DNA of 61,086 nt from CAWGXG01 sp963826505 (GCA_963826505.1 CAWGXG010000004.1:1-61086), one strand, 5' to 3'. Shown: positions 26,163 through 37,753, counted from the first letter of the stretch. The notes: generated by a model not told the origin, from the letters alone. Numbers and translations: made by a program.

Positions 26163-26851
26163 TTATTTCGCGGCGATCACGCCCATGGCCAGCGCAAAAT
26201 TGCGGAATGATCCGCTTGCCGTCGGGATACTCCTCGGTATACGCTTCCGCGTGGCCCTGCGATCCGTAGATCGGCAGCGTGCGGTGCTTGAATAACCTGG
26301 ATGCGGCACCACTTCGTCGAGGCGAGCAGATCAAAACCCGCCGGCAGCTCGCATACCTCCCAGTAGTGACTCTCCATGAGCACCGGGCTGTATCCGTTGA
26401 AATCCGTCAAAGAGCGGGTCGTCCTTGACCAGCACGTCATGCGCTATAAACCCGCGTTCCTTGCGCATTCCGGGCTGATACTCCGGCATCACGTCGGCTT
26501 CGCCCGGTGCCAACGGCGCCAACGGGCCGCATTCCGCGCCGAAAGCCAGCGCGATGAACTGGTGCCCGCCGCAAAAGCCCATAACCGGCACGTCACCCGC
26601 CCGGATAACCTCCCACATCGGCTCGAACTCGGCCAGGTCGTAATCTTCCCAGTCCGTCGTACGTTGCCGCTGATGAAAAACGCCTGAATATCGTGCTCGC
26701 GCAGCCACGCGCGCGAAAAGTCGAGGTAATGCACGGCGTGGCAGGGTACGCCGGTGGCCTGCGAAATATTGATCACGCGCTGGTAATAATCCCGGAGGCC
26801 ATATGCCGCACGCCGGGGATCGTTGATCACAGATGGGTGTTCGATGTTCAC
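26163..26851 (-). pseudogene. Class I glutamine amidotransferase-like protein, frameshifted
   Basis: Merged, about 230 residues. It starts at GTG 26851 (NIEHPSVINDPRRAAYGLRD) and has the nucleophile elbow VPVMGFCGGHQFIALAFGAE with Cys, then ESHYWEVCELPAGFDLLAST and a final GSQGHAEAYTEEYPDGKRII, where a His and Glu pair could complete the triad. Frame breaks lie near 26655, 26420 and 26290. Stand-alone GATase1 proteins hydrolyse gamma-glutamyl amides or supply ammonia. The partner is unknown; a role in releasing an amine from a gamma-glutamyl conjugate is only a guess. Confidence 0.72.
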
Positions 26852-26867
26852 GAAATGCTAACATGCC

Positions 26868-28932
26868 TTATGCCTCATGTGATGGACTGTCGAAGGGCCT
26901 GGATTGAAGATCGGCCAGTTCGACCAGGGGAATGTGACAGAAAATCATGTGTCCGTCGCCCGCCGTATGCCCTGGCGGGACGTCGGTCTCGCAGATCGCC
27001 CCGATTTTGCGCGGGCAGCGGGTATGGAAACGACAGCCGCTTGGCGGATTAGCCGGACTCGGCACACTGCCCTCCAGCCGGATCGCCTTGATCTCGGCCT
27101 TCGGATCGATCACCGGAATCGCGGAAATCAGCGCTTCGGTATAGGGATGCAGCGGCGGATTGAAGATCGCTTCGGTGGGGCCGATCTCACAAATCTGCCC
27201 CAGGTAGATCACGGCGACGGTATCCGACACATAGCGCACCATGTTCAGATCGTGCGCGATGAAGATCAGCGCCACGTGCCGCTCGCGCTGCAAGCGCCGC
27301 AGCAGGTTGATGACCGCCGCCTGCACCGACACGTCCAGCGAGGAGATCGGCTCGTCGCACACCACCAGCTCGGGTTCACCCGCGAAGGCGCGCGCAATCG
27401 CCACGCGCTGTTTTTCGCCGCCGCTGAGTTCGCGCGGCAGCCGGTCCAGGTAACCTTCGTCCAGGTTGACCGCTTGCAGCAGCTCGATGATCCGGCTTTC
27501 TTCCTGCTCCTGCGGCACCACCCGAAAACGCCGCAGCGGGCGCGTCAGGGCCGTTTTGATGGTGTGCTGGGGATTTAGCGAGGCGTCGGGATTCTGGAAG
27601 ACCATTTGTAACTGGCGCAGCTTGTCGCCGTTGCGCCGGTCGATGGACTGCGAAAAGTCGGTCCCCAGGAACGCGACCTTGCCCGCCGTGATCGGGACCA
27701 GCCCGGCCAGCGCCTTGGCAATCGTGCTCTTGCCGCAGCCCGACTCGCCCACGATGCCCAGCGTCCGCTGCGAGTCCAGCGCGAAACTCACCCCGTCCAC
27801 CACTTTGATCTCGACGCTGCGGCCCGAATGCGCCGAACATCGTCAGCGGCTCGGAGAAATAGACTTTCAACTGATCCACGTCGAGCAGCTTTTGAGTGGA
27901 TTTCTTGTCTCCATTGCCGAGCAGCGGCTCCGTCTTGAGCACCAGTTCCGGCTGCTCGATCACCGTCTGCCAGCGAATACAGCGTGCCTTGTGATCCGGC
28001 CTGACGGAGTCTGTTTCAACGGCGGGTGCGCCGCCAGGCAGGCGTCGATGCTCAGTGGACAGCGTTCCGCAAACGCGCAACCTTCCGGGAAGCCGGTTAG
28101 GGCCGGAACACGCCCCGGAATCGAATACAAAGCCTCGGCGGTATAGCGCACGCCCGACCGGGGCACGCAGCGCATCAGGCCCAGCGTATACGGGTGATGC
28201 GGCTGCACGAATAAGCTCCTGCGCGGACGTCTCTTCGACCAGCTCGCCCGCATACATCACGCCCACGCGGTCGCAAATGCGCGCGATCACGCCCAGGTTG
28301 TGACTGATGTACAGGATCGCCATGTGGAACTCGCGCCGCAGGTCTTCGAGAATATCGAGCACACCCGCTTCTACCGTGACATCCAGGCCGGTCGTGGGCT
28401 CGTCCATGATGACCAGATCGGGCCGCAGCAGCAGCGCCATAGCGATGACCACGCGCTGCTGCATCCCGCCGCTCAGTTGGTGCGGGTAGCGGCTGAGGAT
28501 ATAGGACGGATCGGGCATTCGCACGAGTTCCAGCATCTCCAGGATACGCTGGCGGGCCTCGCCGCGCGTGGCGGGTTCATGCGCGAAAATGACTTCGCTC
28601 AATTGGCGCTCGATGGTCAGCGACGGATTCAGCGACGCCTGCGGGTCCTGGTAAACCATCGCCATCCGGTTACCGCGCAGCGGGCGCAGTTGGCGGCGCG
28701 ACATGCGCATCATATCCTGATCTTTGAACAGGACCGTGCCGCCGATTTGCGCGCCTGGCGACAGGTAACGCATCACGGCCAGAGCCACCGTCGATTTGCC
28801 GCAGCCCGATTCGCCGACCAGCCCATACGTCTCCCCGCTCTCCACGCGCAGCGAGACGCCGCGCACCGCCCGGACCAACCCACGCTTGGTCGGAAAACTG
28901 ACGTTCAGGTCTTGCAGTTCGAGAACTGGCAT
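26868..28932 (-). pseudogene. Fused double-ATPase subunit of a peptide-type ABC importer, frameshifts
   Basis: Merged, about 690 residues with two ABC cassettes, as in GsiA/YejF. First cassette: Walker A GLVGESGCGKSTVALAVM, signature LSGGMQQRVVIAMALLLRPD, Walker B LVIMDEPTTGLD, and a tail with the oligopeptide-type Cys motif (GCAFAERCPLSIDAC). Linker TQKLLDVDQLKVYFSEPL leads to the second: GIVGESGCGKSTIAKALAGL, LSGGEKQRVAIARAFAG, VVCDEPISSLDVS, GCRFHTRCP. No stop separates the halves apart from indel-caused ones near 28200, 27975 and 27815. It energises uptake through the permeases encoded upstream. Confidence 0.8.
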
Positions 28933-28936
28933 AAGT

Positions 28937-29816
28937 TTATTTCGCTTCCGATAATCCATCCGCCAGCAGGTTATAGGCGATCACCAGCGACGCGATACAA
29001 AACGCCGGGAACAGCGGCGCCAGTCGGCACAAGGATCAGCGCCGAGCGCGCGCCGGATACCATGCGCCCCCAATCGGGATGCGGCTCCGGCACGCCCAGC
29101 CCCAAAAAACCGAACGCTCCCACCGCAAACGACGCATAACCGACCCGTACCAGCGCATCCACCAGGATCGGCCCCAAAGTGTTCGGCAAAATCTCGCGGA
29201 ACAGGATATACAAAGTCGTCTCGCCGCGCATCTTGGCGGCCAGCACAAATTCGCGCGTGCGCAGATCGAGCACCAGCCCGCGCACCAACCGCGCCACCGC
29301 CGGAGCCGTCCCTATCGTGATCGCCAGCACGACGTTGGTCGCCGACGCGCCCACTGCCACGATGATCATCAGGTACAGCATCAGCACCGGGAACGCCATC
29401 ACCAGATCGACGATGCGCATGATGAGCTCGTCTACCCATCCGCCACGATAGCCGGATAACAGGCCAGATCGTCGTCCCCACGACGGCAGCGCACGCAATA
29501 TCGAGACTGTCGGCAGCAGCATCATCAGCCGCGCGCCGACCAATACGCGTGAGAAAATATCGCGCCCGACGTTGTCCGTGCCCATCAGATGCTCGTTGCT
29601 GGGCGGCTTCCACTTCTGCCCGGGATCGATCTGGTTGATGCCCCACGGGGCGATCTGCGTGCCGAAAATGGCGATCACCGCCCAGGTCACGATGATCACC
29701 AGCCCAAGCAGCGCCATTGGGTTGTGCAGGAAACGCTGCACTATTGCGCCCATCCGCAGCCGCCACTTTGGCGGTCGGCGCGGGCTGACCGCCGAGTTAG
29801 CCGTCTGTGTCGCCAT
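28937..29816 (-). pseudogene. Peptide/betaine-type ABC permease (DppC class), frameshifts
   Basis: Merged, about 292 residues. The N-terminal helix is MALLGLVIIVTWAVIAIFGT and the domain SNEHLMGTDNVGRDIFSRVL is diagnostic of DppC-type proteins. BPD_transp_1 follows with an EAA-like loop (LVLDLRTREFVLAAKMRGE). The correct C-terminus (LFPAFCIASLVIAYNLLADG, then LSEAK) is in another frame after a break near 29025; a second disturbance lies near 29450. The stop at 28937-28939 is four bases before the ATPase ATG. Confidence 0.8.
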
Positions 29817-29827
29817 GTCTTCCCCCC

Positions 29828-30777
29828 TTAGCTAAACTGGATGCGCGGATTCAGCAGCGTGTACAGCAAATCCGCGACGATCTGCGACACCACGACCAGC
29901 GTGATCGTGATCATCGACGCCGCCTCGATCATGGGGCAGGTCATTATCACGCGCCGCGCTGGCAAACAGGCTGCCGATGCCCGGATAATTGAATAACTGC
30001 TCGATCACGATCAGGCCGCCGACCAACCACGCGAGCTGGGTGGTGATCACGGCAATCGGCGCGATCAGCGCGTTGCGCAGCGCGTGACGGACAATCACCG
30101 TGCGGAACGGCAGCCCTTTGAGCACCGCCGTCCGAATGTACGCGGAATCCATCACCGAGATCATACTGACGCGCGTCACCCGCGTGAGATAACCGACCAG
30201 CACAAACGCCGCCGTGACCGAGGGCAGCACCAGCTTTTTCCAGTGCACACTGATGCTCAGGTCCTGGCCGCGCAGACTGCTGTCACCGGGCAGCCACTTC
30301 AGGTACCACGAGAACAGCACGATCAGCAGCAGGCCGATCACAAAATCCGGCATCGAGATCGTCAGCAGACTCCCTATCGAGATGACGCGGTCCGGCCACC
30401 TGCGAATGAAATAACCCCGCCAGGATGCCGAGCAGCAGGGAAATCGGGCTGATCATCAACAGCGCCAGCACCGCCAGCGTCAACGAGTTCTGTAGACGCC
30501 GCACCACCAGCGGGCGAATGTCCGCCCCCAGACGATACGACTTACTCCAATCACCCTGGACGAAACGCACCAGCCAGCGCCCGTAACGCTCCGGCAGCGG
30601 GCGATTCAGCCCCATGCTCTGGCGCAGTTCAGCCCGCGCCTGTGGGGTCGATTCGCGGCCCAGGATCGTGACCGCCGGGTCAAGCGGCACGACCTCCGAC
30701 AGCGCAAAGACCATCATCGACAGCGCGATCATGGTCAAGATCAGCGTCAGCATCCGGCGAACCATAAACTGAAGCAT
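29828..30777 (-). pseudogene. Peptide/betaine-type ABC permease (DppB class), two frameshifts
   Basis: Merged, about 315 residues: the first helix RRMLTLILTMIALSMMVFAL, then GLNRPLPERYGRWLVRFVQG (typical DppB), the EAA loop TAVLKGLPFRTVIVRHALRN, and a last segment IEQLFNYPGIGSLFASAARD. Frame breaks lie near 30405 and 29945; the last helix (ITITLVVVSQIVADLLYTLL, then NPRIQFS) ends at 29828. It pairs with the DppC-class permease directly downstream. Confidence 0.8.
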
Positions 30778-30930
30778 TCTTACGCTTCCCTCTCCTCACA
30801 TAAGCTGTTAGCTGTTAGCAATTAGTATTTAACAACCTTTTCTGACGAAACGCTCTTTTTGACCAGTGAATGGGCAAAAAAGAATTTTTAGCTAATCGCC
30901 AAGTGCTAAACGCTAAAGGCTCAATAACGG

Positions 30931-30962
30931 GTGGTTCCCATGGTCTGCACCATAGGAACCAC
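30931..30962 (-). other. Stem-loop between solute-binding protein and permease genes
   Basis: GTGGTTCC pairs with GGAACCAC, and inside it TGGT with ACCA, giving a long hairpin. It sits 50 bases after the solute-binding-protein stop and 150 before the dppB-class start. In such transporter operons a 3' stem-loop often protects the binding-protein message, raising its amount over the membrane subunits; that role is inferred. Confidence 0.5.
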
Positions 30963-31013
30963 GTCGACATAGGCCGGTAGAGGTCGGGCGTCCCTACCGT
31001 TTACTTGCCGCTG

Positions 31014-32673
31014 TTACTCGTCAAGCCACGCGTCGCCCATCCACACGTAAGCCTGTGGATGCAGCTTGTAGTGCAGCTTGCTGTACTTGGCCGCGAAGTT
31101 CTGGCGGAAGCCAGGGATCATCACGCAGCCGTCGTCACGGATGAGCTGGCAAAGATCATCCAACTGGGCACGCCGGGCTTCCTGATCGAGCGTGCGGTCG
31201 AATTCGTCGAGCAGTGCGTCGAACTCAGCGTTGCTCCAGTGGGTTTCGTTCCACGACGCGCCAGTCCGGTACGCCAGATTGAACATCTCGCTGGCCGTAT
31301 TCTTCTGCGCCCAGTTGGAGACACCCAGCGTATTCTCGCCCCAGTCATCCAGCCAGATATTCCAGTAGTCCGGCGTGGGCTGGAGGGTCGATCCGGAATC
31401 CAGCCGGTTCCGCCTGAGAAGCCGGAAGATGGCGAAAGTCTCGGCAAAACCGCCATCCGAATCGGCGGAAATGTAGTAAGCCGTCAGATCGATGCCATTG
31501 GGATAACCGGCATCGGCCAACAGTTGGCGCGCCTTTTCGTAATCTTGCTGGCGCGGGTGCTGATCCGTCGGGGCCAGCGGGTACATACCGGGGGCAATCG
31601 GATGATCGTCCGCCTGGATGGCATAGCCCAGGTAGATCGTATCGACGTAATTCTGGCGGTCTACCAGCAGTTTGAAGGCTTCCCGCACGTTGGGATCAGT
31701 CCACGGCTTCTCGTTGAAGTGCGTCACGGCGATATGCAGGTTGCCGGTTTGCACGCCCAGGAATTCGTAGCCACCCAGGGCCAGATAGTCATCCTTCAAG
31801 TCGATGCTGGCGTCACCCAGGTGCAGCGTGCCCTCTTGCATCGCACTCAGTCGCGACAGTTCGTCCGGGAAGCTATACAAACTCGACTTCGTCCAGGTAG
31901 GGCAGCGGATGCCATCTTCGCCCTCCGTCCAGTAATCGCTGCGCGCCTTCGAAGCTGATGAACTCACCCGGGGCAAAGTCGCAATGGTGAACGGGCCAGT
32001 GCCCCAGGGATTGGCAAAGAAATCGCCCGGCCAATCGGCGGGCAGCACCGCCGCTTGATAGAGGAACAGCGTGTAGATGAAGTCGGCAGATACGCGGTCC
32101 GTATGGATATTGACGGTATAGTCGTCGACTTTTTCCGCGCCGGTCACCATATTGGCCGCCGCCGCAAAGCCTGACGCCGTCTCCGGGTCGATCAGCCGGT
32201 TGATGGTGAAGACGACGTCATCGGCGTTGAACATCTTGCCGTGATTGAACTTAACACCTTCGCGCAGCTTGAGCGTCCAGGTCATACCATCTTCAGACGG
32301 GGCCCATTCAGTGGCCAGTTGACGGTTGCAGGTTCAGGTCGGTGTCCAGGACAACCAACCAATCGCATATCTGGCGTACATAGTTCGACGGGTAACACCA
32401 GATTCAACTTGGCGGGATCGTCGAAACGGCTGGTATCAATCGACAGCGTATTGACGACCGTCCCACCCCGTCGCGGCATTTGTCGCCGGACGCGTGGGCG
32501 CGTAGTTGGGTGCGCTGTCCCGGTGGCAGCAGCGCTGCTGCAAGCGCGCCGCCGCCCAACATCGACGAAAAGCGTAGAAACTCTCGGCGTGTAATGTGTC
32601 CTGATTCGTATTGGAAATGGGCTTCACGGACCTTGTCATCGCGTGCGCGCAGATCCTTTGGATTGAATTTCAT
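31014..32673 (-). pseudogene. Family 5 extracellular solute-binding protein, Tat-type signal, frameshifts
   Basis: Merged, about 550 residues. ATG 32673 follows GGAGGAAA. The N-terminus has a twin-arginine signal (HITRREFLRFSSMLGGGALA). The SBP_bac_5 fold is seen in TWTLKLREGVKFNHGKMFNA, DVVFTINRLIDPETASGF, NPWGTGPFTIA and SNAEFDALLDEFDRTLDQEA. At least six frame disturbances lie between about 32470 and 31390. It captures peptides, opines, glycosides or betaine-like compounds outside the membrane for the downstream permeases. Tat export of a folded binding protein is common in Chloroflexota. Confidence 0.8.
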
Positions 32674-32865
32674 AACACATTTCCTCCACTCAGCTAATTT
32701 TTTACGAAATCTTCGTTTTTTGGTAACTCTCTTTCGCACTATGCCCGACACCTGATCTGAAAATCAGGTTACAGGCGAAAGCCCGCTGGCAACCCATCCA
32801 AAACTACATCTACAGTCTTCTTAATGATATTCTGTAATTGTGCGTTTGATCCATTTAGGGCGCAA

Positions 32866-33432
32866 CTAGCCTGATGATGAGAAAATGTCGGCGATCACCG
32901 TCCACACATAGGCTGTCACCGAACGCTCAACCAGGATGATATAAGCGCGCTCCTCGCCATCCAACCGCACGATGAGCGCTGGTACCTTGGCCAGACTCGT
33001 CTGTGCGGCGTGGCCATCAGGAAACGTCCGTTCAGCGAAATCCAGAGCGCACACGTACGCCAGCAAGTCCGGCACGCGCGCGCCGCTCAGGTGCAAAATT
33101 CCGTAGGCGTGGGTGACATCGGTACGTGTGAGGTCGTCCGGCTGGTCCGCAAAACGGCGCGCCGCTTCGGACTGAGATAGGGCCACGTAAAACCATCGAT
33201 CAGGGCGCAGACGGATCAGGATACCGTGCCCAAGGCGCGCGATATTCCCCACGTCTTGCGGCGCGGCGACATCGCCCAGCCCCGCCGGAGTTGTACGCCC
33301 ACGCAGATCCACCACTACGCGCCCGCTCCAATCCTCCAACTGGGCGCCATCAGATACGACTAGTTCAGCGACGAGCGCGGCCAGGGGTGAACTGAATGGT
33401 AGATCGCTCTGAGTCGTCAGCATATGCCCCAT
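32866..33432 (-). CDS. soxG: Sarcosine oxidase gamma subunit
   Basis: 188 residues, intact. The gamma subunit has a GcvT-like fold without the catalytic site and completes the heterotetramer of sarcosine oxidase. Seen: SSPLAALVAELVVSDGAQLE, then GHGILIRLRPDRWFYVALSQ, THAYGILHLSGARVPDLLAY and ERSVTAYVWTVIADIFSS. It starts two bases after the alpha-subunit stop, as expected for the soxBDAG order. Weak sequence conservation is normal for SoxG; context makes the call strong. Confidence 0.85.
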   Translation of the reverse strand: MGHMLTTQSDLPFSSPLAALVAELVVSDGAQLEDWSGRVVVDLRGRTTPAGLGDVAAPQDVGNIARLGHGILIRLRPDRWFYVALSQSEAARRFADQPDDLTRTDVTHAYGILHLSGARVPDLLAYVCALDFAERTFPDGHAAQTSLAKVPALIVRLDGEERAYIILVERSVTAYVWTVIADIFSSSG

Positions 33433-33434
33433 TC

Positions 33435-36252
33435 CTACATGTGCAACCGGCTGCCCTCTGGATCGTAAAACGGCACACTGGCTACGCGCCCGGTCTGCAG
33501 TTTACCCCGCACGCGCACGCTAAAGGTCTGCCCGACGGCGGTCAGCTCGGTGGGCAGCCAGCACAACCCGATGATCTTGTGCAGACATGGACTGCGCCGG
33601 ACACTCGTCACACGCCCGATAATGTCCAGCCCGGCAGGACTTCTGCCGGACGATCTGATTCATCTCTTCCGGCAGCACATCGTCCACCATCTCAAAACCA
33701 ACCAGTTGTTTTTCGATGTTTGTGGACTGCAACACCAGCGAAGGCTTTCCGAGAAAATCGTCCTTATCCAGTTTGACCGCCCAGCCCATGCTGGCCTCGT
33801 AGGGATTGGTTAGGGCGTCCGTGTCTTGCCCTACGAGGATGTGACCCTTTTCCAGCCGCAGAATGCGCTGCGCTTCTACGCCAAAGGGCAGCATGCCCAG
33901 CGGTTTACCGGCCTCGATCAGCGCTTCCCACACCTGGGCCGCGTACCCGCTCGGCACATGGACTTCGTAGCTCAGCTCGCCGGTGAACCCGATGCGCAAA
34001 ATGATCGCGGGCGCGCCTGCGACGTGCGGCCTGCTGGACGTGCAGATAGGGGAACGCCTCACGGCTCAGATCGACGTCCCCGGCCATCACCTGGGTCAAT
34101 ACATCTCTGGCGCGCGGTCCGGCAATATTGAAGGCGGCATACGCCTCGGTAACATTCACCACCTGCACATCAAACGGCCACCCACTTTGCAGCCACCACT
34201 CAATCCATTCATGCACACCAGAAACGCCGCTCGACGTCGTCGTCATGTAGTAGACGTTGTCGGCAAGGCGGGCGGTGGTTCCATCGTCCATCACCACGCC
34301 TTCGTCGTTGACCATCACGCCATAGCGCACCCGGCCCACGGCGAGCTTCTGCCAGCGATTGGTGTATAAGCGCTCCAGCATCAGCGCGACATCCGGCCCG
34401 GTGAGCTGAAGCTTGCCCAGTGTGCTCACATCAATGATCCCGACGCGCTCACGCACGGCCAGCGCCTCAGCCACTGGATCACCGTAGTGCTCTGGACGTT
34501 TCCACAGCCCGGTGTTGATCATGTGGCCGTGATGCTGCACGTGCCAGGCATGCACGGGCGTCACACGCACAGGTTCCATCACGCGCCCGGCCAGCGCATC
34601 CATTGAAACCGGCATCACGGGCGGCCGTGCAGTGGTGGTCCCGACACTCTCCACGCTCTGGCCGGTAAACTGCGCAAACAGGCGCATGGTGTTGATCGCG
34701 CACATTTTGCCCTGGCACGGACCCATGCTGACCGTTGCGTAACGCTTGTTAAGTTCGAGACTGTCGTAGCCTTCCGCGATACTATGGCGAATGTCCTGAG
34801 ACGTCACGTCCTCGCACCAGCACACCACATCGTGCTTGCCGGGGGTCAACGGGTAAGCCGCGTACAGCGCGTGTTCGCCCTGCGGCTGTAGATCTTCTGC
34901 ATGCTTTGGTCTGGCAAATCAACATACCCGGCGGCATATGCAGCGCGCAAACCCGCCGCTTCGCCTTCGCGGGTGATGGCGTCCAAGGATTGCGTGCCCG
35001 CCACACTGCCCACTGCGAACACGCCCGGCGGAAGAACAGTCGGCAGAAACGCGCCCCGGTTGGAATCCCAAGCCAGTTTCGCCCCAGCCTGAAACAACAG
35101 TTCATTCGCGGGCGCATAATCTGCGCAGAGCACGATCAAATCGCAGTCCACGTGTCTGGGCGTACCGCTGACCTCCGCCCCCTGGACACGCTCGCGCCCA
35201 ACTGCTTTGGTGATCACGCTGGCAGGACGCACCGTGATTCCAGCAGCCGCCAGTTGCGCTACCAGATCGGGATCAGGTTCTGGGCGGGCGTCGATCACAG
35301 CCGCCACTTCGATACCGAGTGCATGCAAGTCCAGCGCGGTTTGCAGCCCGCGCCGCTGCCCTGACACGATCACCGCCCGCGTACCTGCCCGCACACCCCA
35401 CAAACGCGCCAGCCGCAGCACGCCGGACCCCAGCATCACGCCCGGCAAATCGTTGTTTTCAAACGGGATCGGGAGTTCATTCGCTCCCGTCGCCACGACC
35501 AGCGATCGGGCGCGCAGCTTGACCAACTGATTCCGCTGCACGGCACCAATCCACAAATCGTCATAGATGCCGATCGCCGTGGCGTCGGTCAAAATCTCGA
35601 CCTTCTCAAGGCGAGGAAGCGCAGCCTGACTCTGTGTCCAGCGCAAATGACCGCCCAGCGCAGGCTCTGACTCGATCAGGATCACACGCGCGCCCGCCTG
35701 TGCGGCAGCCTGCGCAGCGCTCATCCCCGCCGGACCGCCGCCGATGACAGCCACATCCGCGTGCTTATACACTTTTGCCGGGTGACGCGGCTCGGCATGG
35801 GGATCCAGCCAGCCCAGGCCCGCGGCCCGCCGGATGATCCGTTCATAGGTGGGCCACAGCGCCCTGGGGTGCATGAAAGTCTTGTAGTAGAACCCCACCG
35901 GCAAGAAGCGACTCACCCACTGGATGCCGCTCATGAGATCGCGTTTCAGCGACGGCCACGCATTCTGAGACGTCACGACCATCCCCTGAGCCACCGGTGT
36001 CACACACGCCCGCACATTGGGTTCGTCCCCTACCCGTACCAGACAGTTCGGGCACCGTCCGGAGACGCACAGCAAACCACGCCGCCGGTGATATTTGAAC
36101 GAACGTGTGAACGTGGTGACACCCTCGGCCGCCAGCGCTGAAGCGATCGTGTCGCCTTCATAGGCCGCGTACGTTTGACCGTCCCACGTGAAATGCAGCA
36201 CGGTACCGCGCTTGATGATCTGCGACGGTGCCTCAGGCAGACGAGTCTTCAC
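33435..36252 (-). pseudogene. soxA: Sarcosine oxidase alpha subunit, three frameshifts
   Basis: Merged, about 940 residues, the usual length. Order: an N-terminal 2Fe-2S-like Fer2_4 domain (CVSGRCPNCLVRVGDEPN), an FAD/NAD domain (VAVIGGGPAGMSAAQAA), a SoxA_A3 region (VVCWCEDVTSQDIRHS, MGPCQGKMC) and a folate-binding GcvT-like C-terminal half (RVGIIDVSTLGKLQLTGPDV ... RIGFTGELSYEVHVPSGYAA). It binds NAD+ and tetrahydrofolate and traps the sarcosine methyl group as methylene-THF. GTG 36252 overlaps the soxD stop (GTGA) after GGAGG. Breaks lie near 34890, 34030 and 33635. Confidence 0.88.
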
Positions 36253-36506
36253 GGGCGATCCTCCCACACATAGGTTCGGATCACGTCATGCGTGCGCGTG
36301 TCGCGTTCCGCCAGGAACCAGCAGCCGCAGCCCGCACGGTGATACCACCACTCGCGCAGTGGACCGGCTGGATTGCTGCGCATGTACAGATATGCCGTCC
36401 AGACCGCCGGATCGGAGTTGATGTCCGGTCGCGGGCGTGCCTCGCCGCCATACCGAAACTCGCTCACATTGCGCTCGCCGCAGTTAGGACAGGTCAACAT
36501 GATCAC
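36249..36506 (-). CDS. soxD: Sarcosine oxidase delta subunit
   Basis: 85 residues, intact. Zinc-binding subunit with CPNCGERNVSEFRYGGEA and then WWYHRAGCGCWFLAERDTRT; the Cys and His positions match the SoxD family. The length of about 85-100 residues is standard. It lies between soxB and soxA with the stop overlapping the soxA start. Confidence 0.92.
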   Translation of the reverse strand: MIMLTCPNCGERNVSEFRYGGEARPRPDINSDPAVWTAYLYMRSNPAGPLREWWYHRAGCGCWFLAERDTRTHDVIRTYVWEDRP

Positions 36507-36520
36507 GGGCTTGTCTCCTG

Positions 36521-37753
36521 CTAGTGTCCAACCGACGCCGCGCCTTTTTCTCCCACCAGACGCCGTTCCTCGAAGCGCGACAGGCGAAACGGCGCGAGCA
36601 CTTCGGGCGTTGTCTTCGTAGCGATGAGTTCCGCCATCCGTTTTCCACTGACCGGACCGGCCTTGAACCCATACGTGCCCCAGCCGACATCCACCAGGAA
36701 GCCCTCGACCGGCGTAAAACCCATCACCGGGCTGTAATCGGGCGTCATGTCACACAGCCCGGCCCACTGGCGCATGATTTTGACACGCGCCAGACTCGGC
36801 AGCAGTTCCAGCATATGCGCGCTGAGGTTTTCCAGGAAATCCAGGGTGGAAGCCATCGAATAAGTCTGGAACGGATCGATTCCCGACCCCATGACCAGCT
36901 CGCCCCGATCCGATTGGCTGACGTACACGTGCAGCGATCCCGACACGATGATCACGTCCAGCACCGGTTTCAGCGGCTCGGACACGCACGCGTGCAAGCG
37001 ATGTGTCGTGATCGGCAAGGACACGCCAGCCATGTCGCTGGTCAAGGTGGCCCACCCCGCCGTCGCATTGAGGACCGTCCCCGTCTTAATCGCGCCGCGA
37101 TTTGTCTCGACGCCCACCACGCGCCCCTGCTCCACATCAATGCCCGTGACCTCGGTCAATTGGTGAATGTGGACTCCGCGCCGGTCAGCGCCGCGCGCAT
37201 AGCCCCACACAACGGCGTCATGCCGGATCACGCCGCCAGGCGGGTGATACAGCGCCGCCTGGATGGGGTAGCGCGGGTGATCGCTGAGATCGAGCAAGGG
37301 GCACAGTTTCGCGATTTCGTCGGGGAAAATGAGACGGCTGTCCACACCCTGAAGCTGGTTAACTTCCGCCCGCCAGCGCATCGTCCGCACCGCGCTGTCA
37401 TTATGGGCCAGCGTCAGATGCCCGTGCTGGCTGAACATCACGTTGAAGTCGAGGTCAAGCGAGAGCTGCTCGTAGAGCTTGACGCTCTCGTCGTAAAATA
37501 CTACACCTTCCGGCGTAAGGTAATTCGAGCGGATAATCGTGGTGTTGCGCCCGCTGCCGCCCGCGCCGATGTAGCGCTTCTCCAATACAGCCACATCAGT
37601 GATCCCGTGATCGCGCGCCAGGTAGTACGCGGCTGCTAACCCATGCACCCCGCCGCCAATGATGACCACATCATAGCGATCTTTGAGCGGGTGATCGCGC
37701 CACATGCGCCGCAGCCCCCTGCCGCCAGTCAGTCCGTGCCGAATCAGTTGCAT
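36521..37753 (-). CDS. soxB: Sarcosine oxidase beta subunit
   Basis: 410 residues, intact. It holds the covalent FMN and non-covalent FAD centre that oxidises sarcosine to glycine. Seen: FAD motif DVVIIGGGVHGLAAAYYLAR, VLEKRYIGAGGSGRNTTIIR, and the C-terminal YSPVMGFTPVEGFLVDVGWG then TYGFKAGPVSGKRMAELIA. The start overlaps the end of mttB by ten bases, showing translational coupling. Dimethylglycine oxidation by a related complex is possible, so the amine specificity is open. Confidence 0.92.
   Translation of the reverse strand: MQLIRHGLTGGRGLRRMWRDHPLKDRYDVVIIGGGVHGLAAAYYLARDHGITDVAVLEKRYIGAGGSGRNTTIIRSNYLTPEGVVFYDESVKLYEQLSLDLDFNVMFSQHGHLTLAHNDSAVRTMRWRAEVNQLQGVDSRLIFPDEIAKLCPLLDLSDHPRYPIQAALYHPPGGVIRHDAVVWGYARGADRRGVHIHQLTEVTGIDVEQGRVVGVETNRGAIKTGTVLNATAGWATLTSDMAGVSLPITTHRLHACVSEPLKPVLDVIIVSGSLHVYVSQSDRGELVMGSGIDPFQTYSMASTLDFLENLSAHMLELLPSLARVKIMRQWAGLCDMTPDYSPVMGFTPVEGFLVDVGWGTYGFKAGPVSGKRMAELIATKTTPEVLAPFRLSRFEERRLVGEKGAASVGH

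Noticed and set aside
31005..31958. 317-codon plus-strand frame in the solute-binding protein gene
   Set aside because: The minus strand shows SBP_bac_5 motifs throughout; the plus frame has none.
32750..32769. Terminator between soxG and the solute-binding protein gene
   Set aside because: ACCTGAT/ATCAGGT forms a short stem but no U-run follows on either strand, so it is too weak to call.
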